From assembly GCA_965238025.1 (NCBI GenBank), contig OZ250162.1, forward strand, positions 1,240,001-1,304,000: a stretch of DNA of 64,000 nt, read 5' to 3'. Positions 34,057 through 42,627 of this stretch are shown here, in pieces. The notes beneath the pieces are model-generated. The model saw nothing but the letters and a program-made list of their open reading frames with translations, did not search any database and was not told the origin of the DNA. Position numbers and translations under genes: made by a program. This DNA is from Pelagihabitans sp965238025. Its GTDB lineage: Bacteria > Bacteroidota > Bacteroidia > Flavobacteriales > Flavobacteriaceae. Within the stretch, counting starts at the first letter, position 1; the number at the start of each line of letters is the position of its first letter.

Positions 34057-34413
34057 CTATTTCTGGCTTACTTTTTTTCCTAAATCCATCAGTAGTTTTC
34101 CGAGCATCTTTTTGTCCACCTTATCCGCTTCAAGGGTTTCTATTTTGCCTTCAATGTTTCCTTCAAGCTCGGTTATTCTGACATTTATATCGGTTGCCAC
34201 GTTGTCAATGGCGACATTAAGGTCTTGCCGAACTTCTTCTATTAAAGCCTCCAACACCTTTTTCTTCTCGAGAATGTCTTTTTTTAATGTTTCGAATTCC
34301 GAATCGTAGCCTTCAAATTCTTCACCAAAAATCAGGTTTTTGATCATCTCGATCTTAGAGGCCGAGTCCTCTTTTTTCCCGTTGAGTTGTACAACATTAG
34401 TATCTTTGCCCAT
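34057..34413 (-). CDS. Coiled-coil protein of the GTPase operon
   Basis: A 118-residue protein, first gene of the operon, 21 nt before the Roadblock-like gene. Nearly the whole chain from about 45 to 110 is heptad-like (LEKKKVLEALIEEVRQDLNV, ITELEGNIEGKIETLEADKV), so a long coiled coil is expected. The segment IEMIKNLIFGEEFEGYDSEF resembles the N-terminus of the neighbouring Roadblock-like protein (IQILKDILFEDDTAYLEKI). The shared motif suggests common ancestry or a common binding partner. There is no signal peptide. I know of no function; scaffold or effector of the GTPase are options. Confidence 0.7.
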   Translation of the reverse strand: MGKDTNVVQLNGKKEDSASKIEMIKNLIFGEEFEGYDSEFETLKKDILEKKKVLEALIEEVRQDLNVAIDNVATDINVRITELEGNIEGKIETLEADKVDKKMLGKLLMDLGKKVSQK

Positions 34414-34731
34414 CGTCTTTGCTTTTTAAAGTATTACTTTATAGTATTAAGAATAGTATTGATTTCTTGAACACTATTAACTCGGGGTTTTTAAATATAG
34501 TTTTGATAGTGAGTTATTAACACAATGTGTGCCAAGATACTAAAAATAAGCGCCCAAGGCCGTTAAGATTATTCTTTTATGAATGCTTTAAACTGCTAAA
34601 ACCTAAAAATAACAAAGGATTTGGCAAGAATACCTAGCCGAAAGCATCTTCAAAGGTGCAATTTTAGCCATATTGGCCTAGATTAGGCCAGGAAACCATT
34701 ACAATGCTACTTTTTTCAACTAGAGACATTT
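34414..34731. promoter_or_regulatory. Divergent intergenic region with AGTATT repeats
   Basis: 318 nt between the divergent GTPase operon and pepE. Three AGTATT copies at 34430-34435, 34443-34448 and 34454-34459 are spaced 13 and 11 nt, roughly one helical turn, and lie 17-46 nt upstream of the operon's first start codon. They could be a regulator binding array. Confidence 0.4.
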
Positions 34732-35421
34732 ATGGATAAACAACTTTTTATTTACGGGAGCGGACGATTGGTTCCCGAATTTGTACAATACACAGCCGAA
34801 CTTACCGGTAAGGAACAACCCAATATCTGTTTTGTACCTACGGCAAGTGGTGACGATGCCGAATATATTGGTAGGTGGAAAGCCGTTTGTACTGAACTGG
34901 GATTAACCCCCCATGTATTGCGGGTCTGGATAAGTTCTTACAGCCAACAAGAAACCTATGCAGAAATCATTTCCCAAATGGACGCGATTATCGTGGGTGG
35001 AGGCAATACGCTAAATATGCTGGCGATTTGGGAGGCGCAGGGCATAGATGTGCTATTAAGAAAGGCTTATGCCAATGGAGCGGTTATGGGCGGGGGTAGT
35101 GCCGGCTCGCTATGCTGGTTCAATGGTGGTACGACTGATTCCCGACCCAAAGAATTGAGTATTGTAGGCGGACTTGGTCTGATAGATAAAAGCCATTGCC
35201 CCCATTACAATTCGGAAAAATCACGACGACCCTTATATCATAGTAATATTTTAAAAGGAGACTTAACAGACGGTTATGCAGTGGATGACCAGGCGGCCCT
35301 CCATTTTGTAAACGGGAAGGTGCAACAAGCGGTTTCATTAGATAAGCAGAACCATTCGTACTATGTTTCTCAAAAGGAGGGTGAAATCTTCGAAAAAAAA
35401 CTGGAACCCCAAATGCTTTAA
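34732..35421 (+). CDS. pepE: Peptidase E (S51 family)
   Basis: A 229-residue serine peptidase of the S51 family with the type-1 glutamine-amidotransferase fold; PepE cleaves Asp-Xaa dipeptides. The nucleophile elbow is GGGSAGSLCWF, preceded by the glycine-rich IIVGGGNTLNMLAIWE. The downstream SHCPHYNSEK region holds the catalytic His and Glu candidates. No signal peptide. The next gene is more than 500 nt away, so it is probably monocistronic. Confidence 0.88.
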   Translation: MDKQLFIYGSGRLVPEFVQYTAELTGKEQPNICFVPTASGDDAEYIGRWKAVCTELGLTPHVLRVWISSYSQQETYAEIISQMDAIIVGGGNTLNMLAIWEAQGIDVLLRKAYANGAVMGGGSAGSLCWFNGGTTDSRPKELSIVGGLGLIDKSHCPHYNSEKSRRPLYHSNILKGDLTDGYAVDDQAALHFVNGKVQQAVSLDKQNHSYYVSQKEGEIFEKKLEPQML

Positions 35422-35634
35422 TGCTTGTAAAGCACTTTAGCCTTCTGATTCAAACCTTGTCCAAGGCGTGTTTTGTAGCGGGCATAATTAATTATGCTAC
35501 CCCCTCCATTAAGTTCTAAAACCAACAGTACAATACTGATCCTTTTTGGCCTAGGGTATGATTACTTTGTTTTTCACGAGTATATCTATTAACTATCACT
35601 TGTAAAAGGTGAAATTCAAGTTAAGGAGAAGACT

Positions 35635-35660
35635 TCATTTATCCGAATTCGGATGAAATG
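35635..35660. repeat. Palindrome upstream of the glycan locus
   Basis: ATCCGAATTCGGAT (35641-35654) is a perfect 14-bp palindrome, and the flanks CATTT and AAATG extend it with one bulged base. It may be a regulator site or a degenerate REP-like hairpin. Confidence 0.5.
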
Positions 35661-35743
35661 ACATAAGATGCATAATTTAAAAATGGCTATACCCCACAAC
35701 AAACTCTCAAAACAACACAACATTAGTACAACACTGCTACACC

Positions 35744-35766
35744 AACCGCTATAAACGGTTTTTTTA
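35744..35766 (+). terminator. Weak terminator-like hairpin before the glycan locus
   Basis: AACCG and CGGTT pair around a seven-base loop, followed by a T run. It is over 300 nt after the pepE stop and has only a 5-bp stem. Confidence 0.4.
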
Positions 35767-35978
35767 TTACCTCGTTTAGTCGTTCTATAAATGTGGGATT
35801 TGAATTACGAAACAACCAATAATAGTGAATAATAGCACCATTGTGTGCATTTCATCGATCATTTTAAAAAGAGGAACAACCTAATTTGATTGTGTATAGT
35901 TTGTTTACATGATAATATGCTGTTAATCAAGTATTCAAAGTTACATTTATCACAACACAACCCACAACAAAGTTCGCT

Positions 35979-37091
35979 ATGATTTACAACCTCTATTTAA
36001 CCGCCTTCACCGCCTTAATTGGATCATTTGTATTAGTTATCTATCTCATTCCAAAAATTAGATATATCGTAGAAAACCGCAATTTGACCGATTGTCCGGA
36101 TCAAAGAAGTTCGCATAAAACTTCTACACCTACGATGGGGGGTGTTTCCTTTTTTCTTGCTTTGATTTTTGCTTTGAATTTGATAAATGTATGGGATGTA
36201 GACAACATAGGGATAAATTTGATTGGAGCACTTACCATAATTTTTGCGCTTGGCCTGAAAGATGATTTGATTGTTTCTACTCCAAAAGCTAAGCTCGGGG
36301 GTGAAATTTTAGCTATCTTCTTCATTTTGTTTTGCAATTGTATGCAGATTACTTCCCTCGAAGGGTTTTTAGAGATATATGACATTCCACCAATAGCTTC
36401 ATATACCCTGAGTATCCTTGTGATTCTAACAATTGTTAATGCCTATAATCTAATTGACGGCATTGACGGTTTGGCATCAACTGTAGGTATTGTGATTTTT
36501 GGTGTTTTTGGTTTTATCTTTTTTATGGCGGATCTACCTTATTATTTTATACTATGCCTCTGTTTAATAGGTATGCAGTTGGCCTACCTTCGTTACAACC
36601 TATCTTCTACAAAAAAGATTTTTATGGGTGACACCGGTTCGCTGATTATGGGCTTTTCTATTGGTTTTTTAGCATTAAGATTCCTATCAATGGAAGCTTC
36701 AGTTTTAACTGAATTTTCGTTTAAACCTGAAAATAAATTTATAGTCATAGGCGCGCTACTATTTGTTCCTTTATTTGATACTATTAGAGTAATTGGTGTT
36801 CGGTTAATGAACAAGACAAGTCCTTTTTTCCCTGATAGAAACCATATCCATCATATCTTGATTGATTCTGGGTTATCGCATGTAAAAGCTAGCTTGTTTT
36901 TAGGCTGTTTGAGTTTAGTATTGTCCATCGGGTTTATTTCTCTTGCTACTTACTTCAATAGTTTTCAAATGCTAGGGGTTCTGGTTATTTCATTTTTATT
37001 ACTATTGGGAATATTCGATAGACTAAAAAACAATGTCAAATCAGAGAATAAATTTAGACATTTGGTAAGGGCCATTCAATTCTTGTTTTAG
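35979..37091 (+). CDS. WecA/MraY-type undecaprenyl-phosphate sugar-1-P transferase
   Basis: A 370-residue polytopic phosphoglycosyl transferase of the WecA (GT4-named) family that loads a HexNAc-1-phosphate onto undecaprenyl phosphate, starting a glycan repeat unit. About ten hydrophobic segments are visible. Catalytic motifs are present: the double Asp in GLKDDLIVSTP, NAYNLIDGIDGLAS, FMGDTGSLIMGF and the cytosolic DRNHIHHIL. The short HxxH loop matches WecA rather than MraY. It opens the glycan locus, 106 nt ahead of pseB. Confidence 0.9.
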   Translation: MIYNLYLTAFTALIGSFVLVIYLIPKIRYIVENRNLTDCPDQRSSHKTSTPTMGGVSFFLALIFALNLINVWDVDNIGINLIGALTIIFALGLKDDLIVSTPKAKLGGEILAIFFILFCNCMQITSLEGFLEIYDIPPIASYTLSILVILTIVNAYNLIDGIDGLASTVGIVIFGVFGFIFFMADLPYYFILCLCLIGMQLAYLRYNLSSTKKIFMGDTGSLIMGFSIGFLALRFLSMEASVLTEFSFKPENKFIVIGALLFVPLFDTIRVIGVRLMNKTSPFFPDRNHIHHILIDSGLSHVKASLFLGCLSLVLSIGFISLATYFNSFQMLGVLVISFLLLLGIFDRLKNNVKSENKFRHLVRAIQFLF

Positions 37092-37197
37092 ACATAACCT
37101 TGATCCCTTGCTTGAAGACTATATCGTGGCAATTATGCTTCTGCATGCATATAACATCTGAAACTTTTTTATCAATTATTACCTCATAAAAAACAAA

Positions 37198-38208
37198 ATG
37201 CTCAATAATAAATCGGTATTAATAACAGGAGGAACAGGTTCTCTGGGAAAAGCGTTAACAGAAAACATTTTAAAAAAATGGCCGGGTGTTAAACGGCTTG
37301 TTGTTTTTTCAAGAGATGAACAAAAGCAGTTTCAAATGGCCCAGGATTATCCTGTTTCCGAATATCCTCAAATACGTTTTTTTATTGGTGACGTAAGGGA
37401 CCGTGAAAGACTGGTGAGGGCCTTTGAAGGCATAGACTATGTTATTCATGCAGCAGCCATGAAACATGTGCACATAGCGGAGTATAACCCTAGTGAATGC
37501 GTGAAGACCAATGTTGGTGGGGCCGAAAATGTAATTCATGCTGCATTCCAGACAGGGGTACAAAATGTCGTGGCGCTTTCAACTGACAAGGCTTGTGCTC
37601 CCATTAATTTATACGGTGCTACTAAACTGACTTCGGATAAGTTGTTTGTCGCTGCCAATAATATTAGGGGAAAGCATAATATTAAATTTTCGGTAGTTCG
37701 GTACGGGAATGTAATGGGCTCTAATGGATCAGTAATCCCGTTCTTTTTAAATAAGAGGTCTGACGGTGTTTTGCCAATAACGGTGAACGATATGACCAGG
37801 TTTAATATTTCGCTACAAGGAGGGGTAGACATGGTATTACACGCGATGAAAACAGCTTGGGGGGGTGAAATCTTTATTCCAAAAATACCATCCTATAAAA
37901 TAACCGATATTGCACAGGCGATTGGTCCGGATTGTGAGCATAAGGTAATCGGTATTCGGCCGGGAGAAAAAATCCACGAAGAAATGATTACCTCTTCTGA
38001 TTCATTTTTTACGTACAACCTCGGCAAGTATTTTGTAATCATTCCGCAGACACCTATTTGGAAAACAGATGATTTTATAACTAACTTCAATGCTGAACTG
38101 GTCGCTCCAGGATTTGCGTATAACTCCGGAACGAATACGGAATGGGAAACCGTTGAATCGTTACGTACCTTGATCAAAGAACATGTAGACCCTAATTTTG
38201 AAGTATAA
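37198..38208 (+). CDS. pseB: UDP-GlcNAc 4,6-dehydratase (inverting)
   Basis: PseB converts UDP-GlcNAc to the 4-keto-6-deoxy-L-arabino sugar, the first step toward pseudaminic acid. The 336-residue SDR has the Rossmann motif ITGGTGSLGKAL, a DVRDRERL cofactor strand, KHVHIAEYNPSECVKTNV typical of the inverting dehydratases, the catalytic STDKACAP with a Tyr-x3-Lys (YGATK), and RYGNVMGSNGSVIPFF. It overlaps pseC by one base (TAATG). There is no membrane domain, which separates it from CapD/FlaA1 long forms. Confidence 0.95.
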   Translation: MLNNKSVLITGGTGSLGKALTENILKKWPGVKRLVVFSRDEQKQFQMAQDYPVSEYPQIRFFIGDVRDRERLVRAFEGIDYVIHAAAMKHVHIAEYNPSECVKTNVGGAENVIHAAFQTGVQNVVALSTDKACAPINLYGATKLTSDKLFVAANNIRGKHNIKFSVVRYGNVMGSNGSVIPFFLNKRSDGVLPITVNDMTRFNISLQGGVDMVLHAMKTAWGGEIFIPKIPSYKITDIAQAIGPDCEHKVIGIRPGEKIHEEMITSSDSFFTYNLGKYFVIIPQTPIWKTDDFITNFNAELVAPGFAYNSGTNTEWETVESLRTLIKEHVDPNFEV

Positions 38209-39392
38209 TGACAAAGCCAATACCTTATGGGCGGCAACATATTACCGAAGAGGATATTCAAGTTGTAATCGAGGCATTAAAGTCGGATTACCTGACCCAA
38301 GGGCCGAGAATATCGGAATTTGAAAAGGCGTTTGCCGATTATGTGGGCAGTAACTATGCGGTTGCCGTATCCAATGGTACAGGAGCCCTTCATCTATGCG
38401 CTCTTGCCTTAGGGGTAAAAAAGGGTCAGAAGGTCATCACCACACCCATAACCTTTGCGGCTTCCGCAAATTGTATCCGTTATTGTGGGGGTGAAGTGGT
38501 CTTTTCCGATATAGATCCGCAAACGTATCTGTTGGATATTGATAAGGTCAGGGTATTGCTTGAAAGTGCACCCAAAGGAACCTATAAAGGGATTATTCCT
38601 GTTGATTTTGCCGGCAGGGCAAATGATTTAGAGGCCTTTAGGACCTTGGCGAATGAGTTTGATCTTTGGATAATCGAAGATGCCTGCCACGCACCGGGCG
38701 GCTCGTTTCAAGATACTAATGGAAACAATCAATTTTGTGGAAATGGAGAATTTGCAGAGTTGGCCATTTTCTCCTTTCACCCTGTTAAACATATCGCATC
38801 GGGAGAGGGTGGTATGATTACGACCAATGATAAATTACTTTATCAGAAACTACTGCAATTACGTACCCACGGTATCGTTAAAGACAATGACCTCTATGTC
38901 AATTCCGTAGAATCGGCTGGTGGTAAAGATGCATACCCAGGATGGTATATGGAAATGCAAGAATTAGGTTTTAACTATCGATTGACAGATTTTCAAGCCG
39001 CTTTAGGGCTGAGTCAATTGTCTAGAGCCCAAAGTGGTGTCCAGAAGCGTAGAAAGATTGCATTGAATTACTATAATGCGTTTAAGGATAAGCCATTTAT
39101 TAAAGGTCAATCCGGAGCAATTGAAGGCCACGCCTATCATTTATATATTTTAGAAGTAGAAGACAGATTGGGTCTATATAACTATTTACGGAGTAAAAAT
39201 ATTTTTGCGCAAATTCACTATATACCATGTCATTTGATGCCATATTATAGGCAATTGGGGGGGGGAGAAGGTGATTTTCCGCATGCAGAAAACTATTATA
39301 GGCATTGTATAAGTTTGCCAATGTATCCTAAATTAACAGATAAAGAGCAAACTTACGTGATAGACCAAGTCAATAACTATTATGATATTTGA
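38208..39392 (+). CDS. pseC: UDP-4-amino-4,6-dideoxy-AltNAc transaminase
   Basis: PseC aminates the PseB product at C4 using PLP and glutamate. The 394-residue DegT/DnrJ/EryC1 aminotransferase has the PLP lysine in FSFHPVKHIASGEGGM, NGTGALHLCALALG for phosphate binding, and WIIEDACHAPGGSF. The N-terminus IPYGRQHITEEDIQVVIEAL is characteristic of PseC. It is translationally coupled at both ends, overlapping the next gene by 11 nt. Confidence 0.95.
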   Translation: MTKPIPYGRQHITEEDIQVVIEALKSDYLTQGPRISEFEKAFADYVGSNYAVAVSNGTGALHLCALALGVKKGQKVITTPITFAASANCIRYCGGEVVFSDIDPQTYLLDIDKVRVLLESAPKGTYKGIIPVDFAGRANDLEAFRTLANEFDLWIIEDACHAPGGSFQDTNGNNQFCGNGEFAELAIFSFHPVKHIASGEGGMITTNDKLLYQKLLQLRTHGIVKDNDLYVNSVESAGGKDAYPGWYMEMQELGFNYRLTDFQAALGLSQLSRAQSGVQKRRKIALNYYNAFKDKPFIKGQSGAIEGHAYHLYILEVEDRLGLYNYLRSKNIFAQIHYIPCHLMPYYRQLGGGEGDFPHAENYYRHCISLPMYPKLTDKEQTYVIDQVNNYYDI

Positions 39393-40017
39393 GATACCAA
39401 AAGAAGATATAATAGAGGGTCTTTTAAGGCAACTCAGATCGTTCTTTAGCCTTTCCGATGACGAAATCGAAAGTATTAAATCGTTTAGCGATACTGTTTT
39501 TGAGCGTTGTGAATTTTGCTTTTCAAAGAATCAGAACAAGTATTACTCAAGAAATGGGAATGCCTATTTTAATCCGTACCATTCCGGACAATATACGGTA
39601 TTCCTATACTACTTTTCAAATACAGTTTTTAAAGGAGGGTCACATCATGCGAGATTGGCGGATAAAATATATTACTTGAATAGAATCATGAATTCTTGCG
39701 ACCTGTTTTATGAGGTTGAGTTACCAGAAATTTTTATGCTTGATCATCCAGTAGGGACTGTTATTGGGCGGGCAAAATATGGAAACTATTTTAAGTTTAC
39801 CCAAAATTGTACCGTTGGAAACAACAATAATGTCTATCCGGTAATAGGGGAAAATGTAACTATATCTGCAAATTCAATGATACTAGGTAATTCAAAAATT
39901 GGTGATAACGTGATTTTGGGAGCGGGGGCGTGCGTTAAAGATCAAGACGTTCCAGACAATTCATTGGTATTTGGCAGTTCTCCAAATTTGATAATTAAAA
40001 AAAGGAAGTTGAAATAA
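39382..40017 (+). CDS. Left-handed beta-helix acyltransferase (SAT-like)
   Basis: A 211-residue hexapeptide-repeat acyltransferase. The N-terminal 100 residues are mostly helical, and the C-terminal half has the beta-helix turns (GTVIGRAKYGN, CTVGNNNNVYPVIGENVTIS, SMILGNSKIGDNVILGAGAC) as in serine acetyltransferases. Histidines that could act in catalysis include ML-DHPVG. The substrate is unknown; it may acylate the amino-deoxy sugar or the nonulosonate. It overlaps pseC by 11 nt and the pseF gene by 1 nt. Confidence 0.8.
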   Translation: MIFEIPKEDIIEGLLRQLRSFFSLSDDEIESIKSFSDTVFERCEFCFSKNQNKYYSRNGNAYFNPYHSGQYTVFLYYFSNTVFKGGSHHARLADKIYYLNRIMNSCDLFYEVELPEIFMLDHPVGTVIGRAKYGNYFKFTQNCTVGNNNNVYPVIGENVTISANSMILGNSKIGDNVILGAGACVKDQDVPDNSLVFGSSPNLIIKKRKLK

Positions 40018-40712
40018 TGTCAAACGTATTGATTATCCCGGCCCGAGGAGGTAGTAAGAGGATTCCAAGAAAAAACATTAACTCTTTTTTGGGAAAGCCT
40101 ATAATCGCATATTCCATAGAAGCTGCGATTGAATCCAATTTATTTGATGAAATAATGGTATCGACCGATGATAAGGAAATTGCAGCGGCCGCGATAAAAT
40201 ATGGCGCTGAAGTTCCATTCTTAAGAAGTAAGATAAATTCGAATGATCATGCAACAACTTTTGATGTGATCGAGGAGGTAATCTCAACATACAAATCGTT
40301 AAATAAAACATTTGATTTTACATGTTGTCTTTATGCCTGTGCGCCTTTTGTAACTGCCGACAAGTTAGTAAAGGCCTTTCAATTACTTCAAAAACAAAAT
40401 TTTGATAGTGTGTTTCCAATTGTGCCTTTTGGATTCCCTATCCAAAGAGCTTTGAAAAGAGACCAACAAAATAGGGTAAGCGCCCGCAATCCTGAATTTA
40501 ACTTAACTAGGTCACAAGATTTGGAACAAAACTTTCATGATACCGGTCAGTTTTATTGGATGAACACAGAACGGTGTTTGGAAAAGAAAGCTGTCCTTAC
40601 TGATAATACGGGTTGTATTGTAGTTTCGGAAATGGATGCACAAGATATCGATACTGAAATAGATTGGAAATTAGCAGAATTAAAATATGAGCTCATACAA
40701 AGTCTTAAATAA
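40017..40712 (+). CDS. pseF: Pseudaminic acid cytidylyltransferase
   Basis: PseF activates the nonulosonate to its CMP form, the donor for glycosyltransferases. The 231-residue protein has the CMP-sugar synthetase P-loop-like IPARGGSKRIPRKNI, the FLGKPIIAYSIEAA strand, MVSTDDKEIAAAA and the DTGQFYWM segment typical of the PseF subgroup. It overlaps the next gene by 26 nt. PseF is assigned over NeuA or LegF on operon context and DTGQFYW, which I recall from PseF proteins. Confidence 0.92.
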   Translation: MSNVLIIPARGGSKRIPRKNINSFLGKPIIAYSIEAAIESNLFDEIMVSTDDKEIAAAAIKYGAEVPFLRSKINSNDHATTFDVIEEVISTYKSLNKTFDFTCCLYACAPFVTADKLVKAFQLLQKQNFDSVFPIVPFGFPIQRALKRDQQNRVSARNPEFNLTRSQDLEQNFHDTGQFYWMNTERCLEKKAVLTDNTGCIVVSEMDAQDIDTEIDWKLAELKYELIQSLK

Positions 40713-41253
40713 ACAGATATTCACTAAGGGAGATTTTTCAATTGTGCCAATTCGAATGGAAGATCGCCATATGATCATGCAATGGCGTAACGAACAAATA
40801 TTCCATCTAAGGCAAAGCAAACCACTGACGGCTAAAGATCAGGACACTTATTTCAATACAGTTGTGACAAGCCTATTTGACCAGGAAAAACCCAATCAAA
40901 TACTATTCTCGTACCTTGAGGGGGATACTTGTATAGGATATGGGGGCTTGGTTCATATCAATTGGGTGGACCAAAATGCCGAAATATCATTTATTACCAA
41001 TACCGCGATAAAAAATGAAACATACGCGTTTCATATGTCAACTTTTTTAGGGCTATTGGAAGAAGTGGCCTTTGGTGAACTTGGATTCCATAAGCTATTC
41101 ACTTACGCCTTTGACGTCAGGCCGCATATTTATCCGATTTTAGAGAAAAGCGGATTTAAAAAAGAAGCGGTTCTAAAGGAACATTGCCTTTTTGATGGAG
41201 ACTTCAAAAATGTTGTCATACATACCAAATTTAATAAAATTGATAACCCGTGA
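40687..41253 (+). CDS. pseH: UDP-4-amino-4,6-dideoxy-AltNAc N-acetyltransferase
   Basis: A 188-residue GNAT enzyme. PseH N4-acetylates the PseC product with acetyl-CoA. Seen: the start SIVPIRMEDRHMIMQWRNE, GYGGLVHINWVDQNAEISF, and the terminal KSGFKKEAVLKEHCLFDG signature of PseH/RimJ-like acetyltransferases. It overlaps pseF by 26 nt and precedes the SDR gene by 3 nt. The donor could be another acyl-CoA; that is not decided by sequence. Confidence 0.88.
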   Translation: MSSYKVLNKQIFTKGDFSIVPIRMEDRHMIMQWRNEQIFHLRQSKPLTAKDQDTYFNTVVTSLFDQEKPNQILFSYLEGDTCIGYGGLVHINWVDQNAEISFITNTAIKNETYAFHMSTFLGLLEEVAFGELGFHKLFTYAFDVRPHIYPILEKSGFKKEAVLKEHCLFDGDFKNVVIHTKFNKIDNP

Positions 41254-41256
41254 TTT

Positions 41257-41922
41257 ATGAAAAAGGTATTTATCATAACGGGAACAAATCGGGGTCTAGG
41301 GGAGGCTTTTGTAGACCTTTTGCTTAAAAACGAAGCGCATTTGATCATTTCAATAGCTAGAAGTTTAAGTAAGGGACAAAAAACCGATAAACCGGCAAAC
41401 TTTTATTTTCTAGAAGCAGATTTGGCCGATGATAAGTTCGGAGAAAAAATTGCGGTATTCAAAGACCTGATTAACAATCAAGAAGTTTGTTTTATTAATA
41501 ATGCAAGCATCATTGAACCGATAGTTAAAATCGAGGATTTAAAAGAAGAGGCTATTACCAAAACACTTTCGGTCAATATAAAATCAACAATGCTGATTAC
41601 TAGCTATTTGCTTCGCCACTTTAAACAGAACAAATTATCATTCGTTAATATTAGCTCTGGGGCAGCCAATCGGCCTATTGACAACTGGGCACTTTACTGT
41701 TCGTCAAAAGCATATATCCAAATGTTTTTTAACGTGGCCCAAAGAGAATACGAACAACATCGTTTTTTTAATATAGATCCGGGTGTTATGGATACCGGTA
41801 TGCAAAAAAGTATTCGTACTAGTGACTTTCCAGGCGTTTCGGATTTTCAAAATCTGGAACGCGAAGGCAAACTAAGATCTACACATGATGTTGCATTGGA
41901 AATAATAAACACCATATCATGA
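41257..41922 (+). CDS. Short-chain dehydrogenase/reductase in the pse operon
   Basis: A 221-residue classical SDR. Cofactor motif ITGTNRGLGEAF, NNAS, active-site Ser in VNISSGAA, and the Tyr-x3-Lys in YCSSKAY; it ends PGVMDTGMQ. The closest family I recall is benzil reductase/sepiapterin reductase, so NADPH is likely. It is not part of the known six-enzyme Pse pathway. It may reduce a keto function of a modified sugar. The next gene overlaps by 4 nt (ATGA). Confidence 0.85.
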   Translation: MKKVFIITGTNRGLGEAFVDLLLKNEAHLIISIARSLSKGQKTDKPANFYFLEADLADDKFGEKIAVFKDLINNQEVCFINNASIIEPIVKIEDLKEEAITKTLSVNIKSTMLITSYLLRHFKQNKLSFVNISSGAANRPIDNWALYCSSKAYIQMFFNVAQREYEQHRFFNIDPGVMDTGMQKSIRTSDFPGVSDFQNLEREGKLRSTHDVALEIINTIS

Positions 41923-42617
41923 AAATAGCCATCATATCCGATATTCATGGCAACCATAATGCGCTGGTTGAGGTGCTTAAAAAAGCGAAGAAGGAAAACG
42001 TTGAGCATTTATTGGTTTTGGGAGACATTGTTGGGTATTACTATCATCCTGATAGTATATTAAGGTTGCTATCGGAATGGAGTTTTGATATGATTAAGGG
42101 AAACCATGAAAAAATACTGGAAGACCTGATTGAAAACCATGAATTAGGGGAGTCGATTCGGTTAAAATACGGTAGCGGCCATCAAGAGGCTCTCAATAAG
42201 TTGACAGAAGAGCAATTGGATTTTTTAAGTGATTTGCCCGAAACAAAATCGATACAAATCGATGGCATATCTTTATTAATGTGTCATGGAAGCCCATGGT
42301 CTAATGATTTTTACATTTATCCTGATTGTGAAAGTGAGATTTTGCGGCAGTGTGATTCAAAAGAACACGATTTTGTTTTAGTTGGGCATTCACATTATGC
42401 CTTTGCCATTAAAAATGAAAATAGTGTTTTAATAAACCCCGGCTCTGTTGGACAATCTAGGCAAATGGGGGGCAAAGCCTCTTGGGCGATAATCAACTCC
42501 CAAAACAAGTGCTTTCAATTATTGACAACGGATTATAATGTTGGGGAGCTATTGAACGAAGTTGAGGAAAAGGATTCCGATATAAAGTACCTCTCGGAAA
42601 TTTTAAAAAGAACATGA
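41919..42617 (+). CDS. Metallophosphoesterase (YfcE-like), candidate PseG substitute
   Basis: A 232-residue calcineurin-like phosphoesterase. The di-metal motifs are IISDIHGNHNA, LGDIVGYY, IKGNHEKI, CHGSPWSNDF and VGHSHYAF with NPGSVGQSR. Related enzymes hydrolyse phosphodiesters or nucleotide-diphosphate links (LpxH type). It is co-translated between the SDR and ATP-grasp genes in the pse operon, while no PseG-like glycosyltransferase-B hydrolase is visible in the window. It could remove UDP in some way, but LpxH-like chemistry would leave a sugar phosphate. That role is inferred. Confidence 0.85.
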   Translation: MKIAIISDIHGNHNALVEVLKKAKKENVEHLLVLGDIVGYYYHPDSILRLLSEWSFDMIKGNHEKILEDLIENHELGESIRLKYGSGHQEALNKLTEEQLDFLSDLPETKSIQIDGISLLMCHGSPWSNDFYIYPDCESEILRQCDSKEHDFVLVGHSHYAFAIKNENSVLINPGSVGQSRQMGGKASWAIINSQNKCFQLLTTDYNVGELLNEVEEKDSDIKYLSEILKRT

Positions 42618-42627
42618 TGCATTACCT

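Larger units (their letters stand above)
35422..35978 (+). promoter_or_regulatory. Leader region of the surface-glycan locus
   Basis: 557 nt without a supported ORF between pepE and the first glycan gene. It holds a perfect 14-bp palindrome at 35641-35654, extended by CATTT/AAATG flanks, and a terminator-like hairpin at 35744-35766. A run of AC-rich repeats (CAACACAAC) occurs around 35711 and 35951. The promoter for the long glycan operon should be here, but no good match is clear. Confidence 0.45.

Noticed and set aside
35979..36020. A JUMPstart/ops-like element before the glycan locus.
   Set aside because: No GGCGGTAG-like motif is found in the leader.
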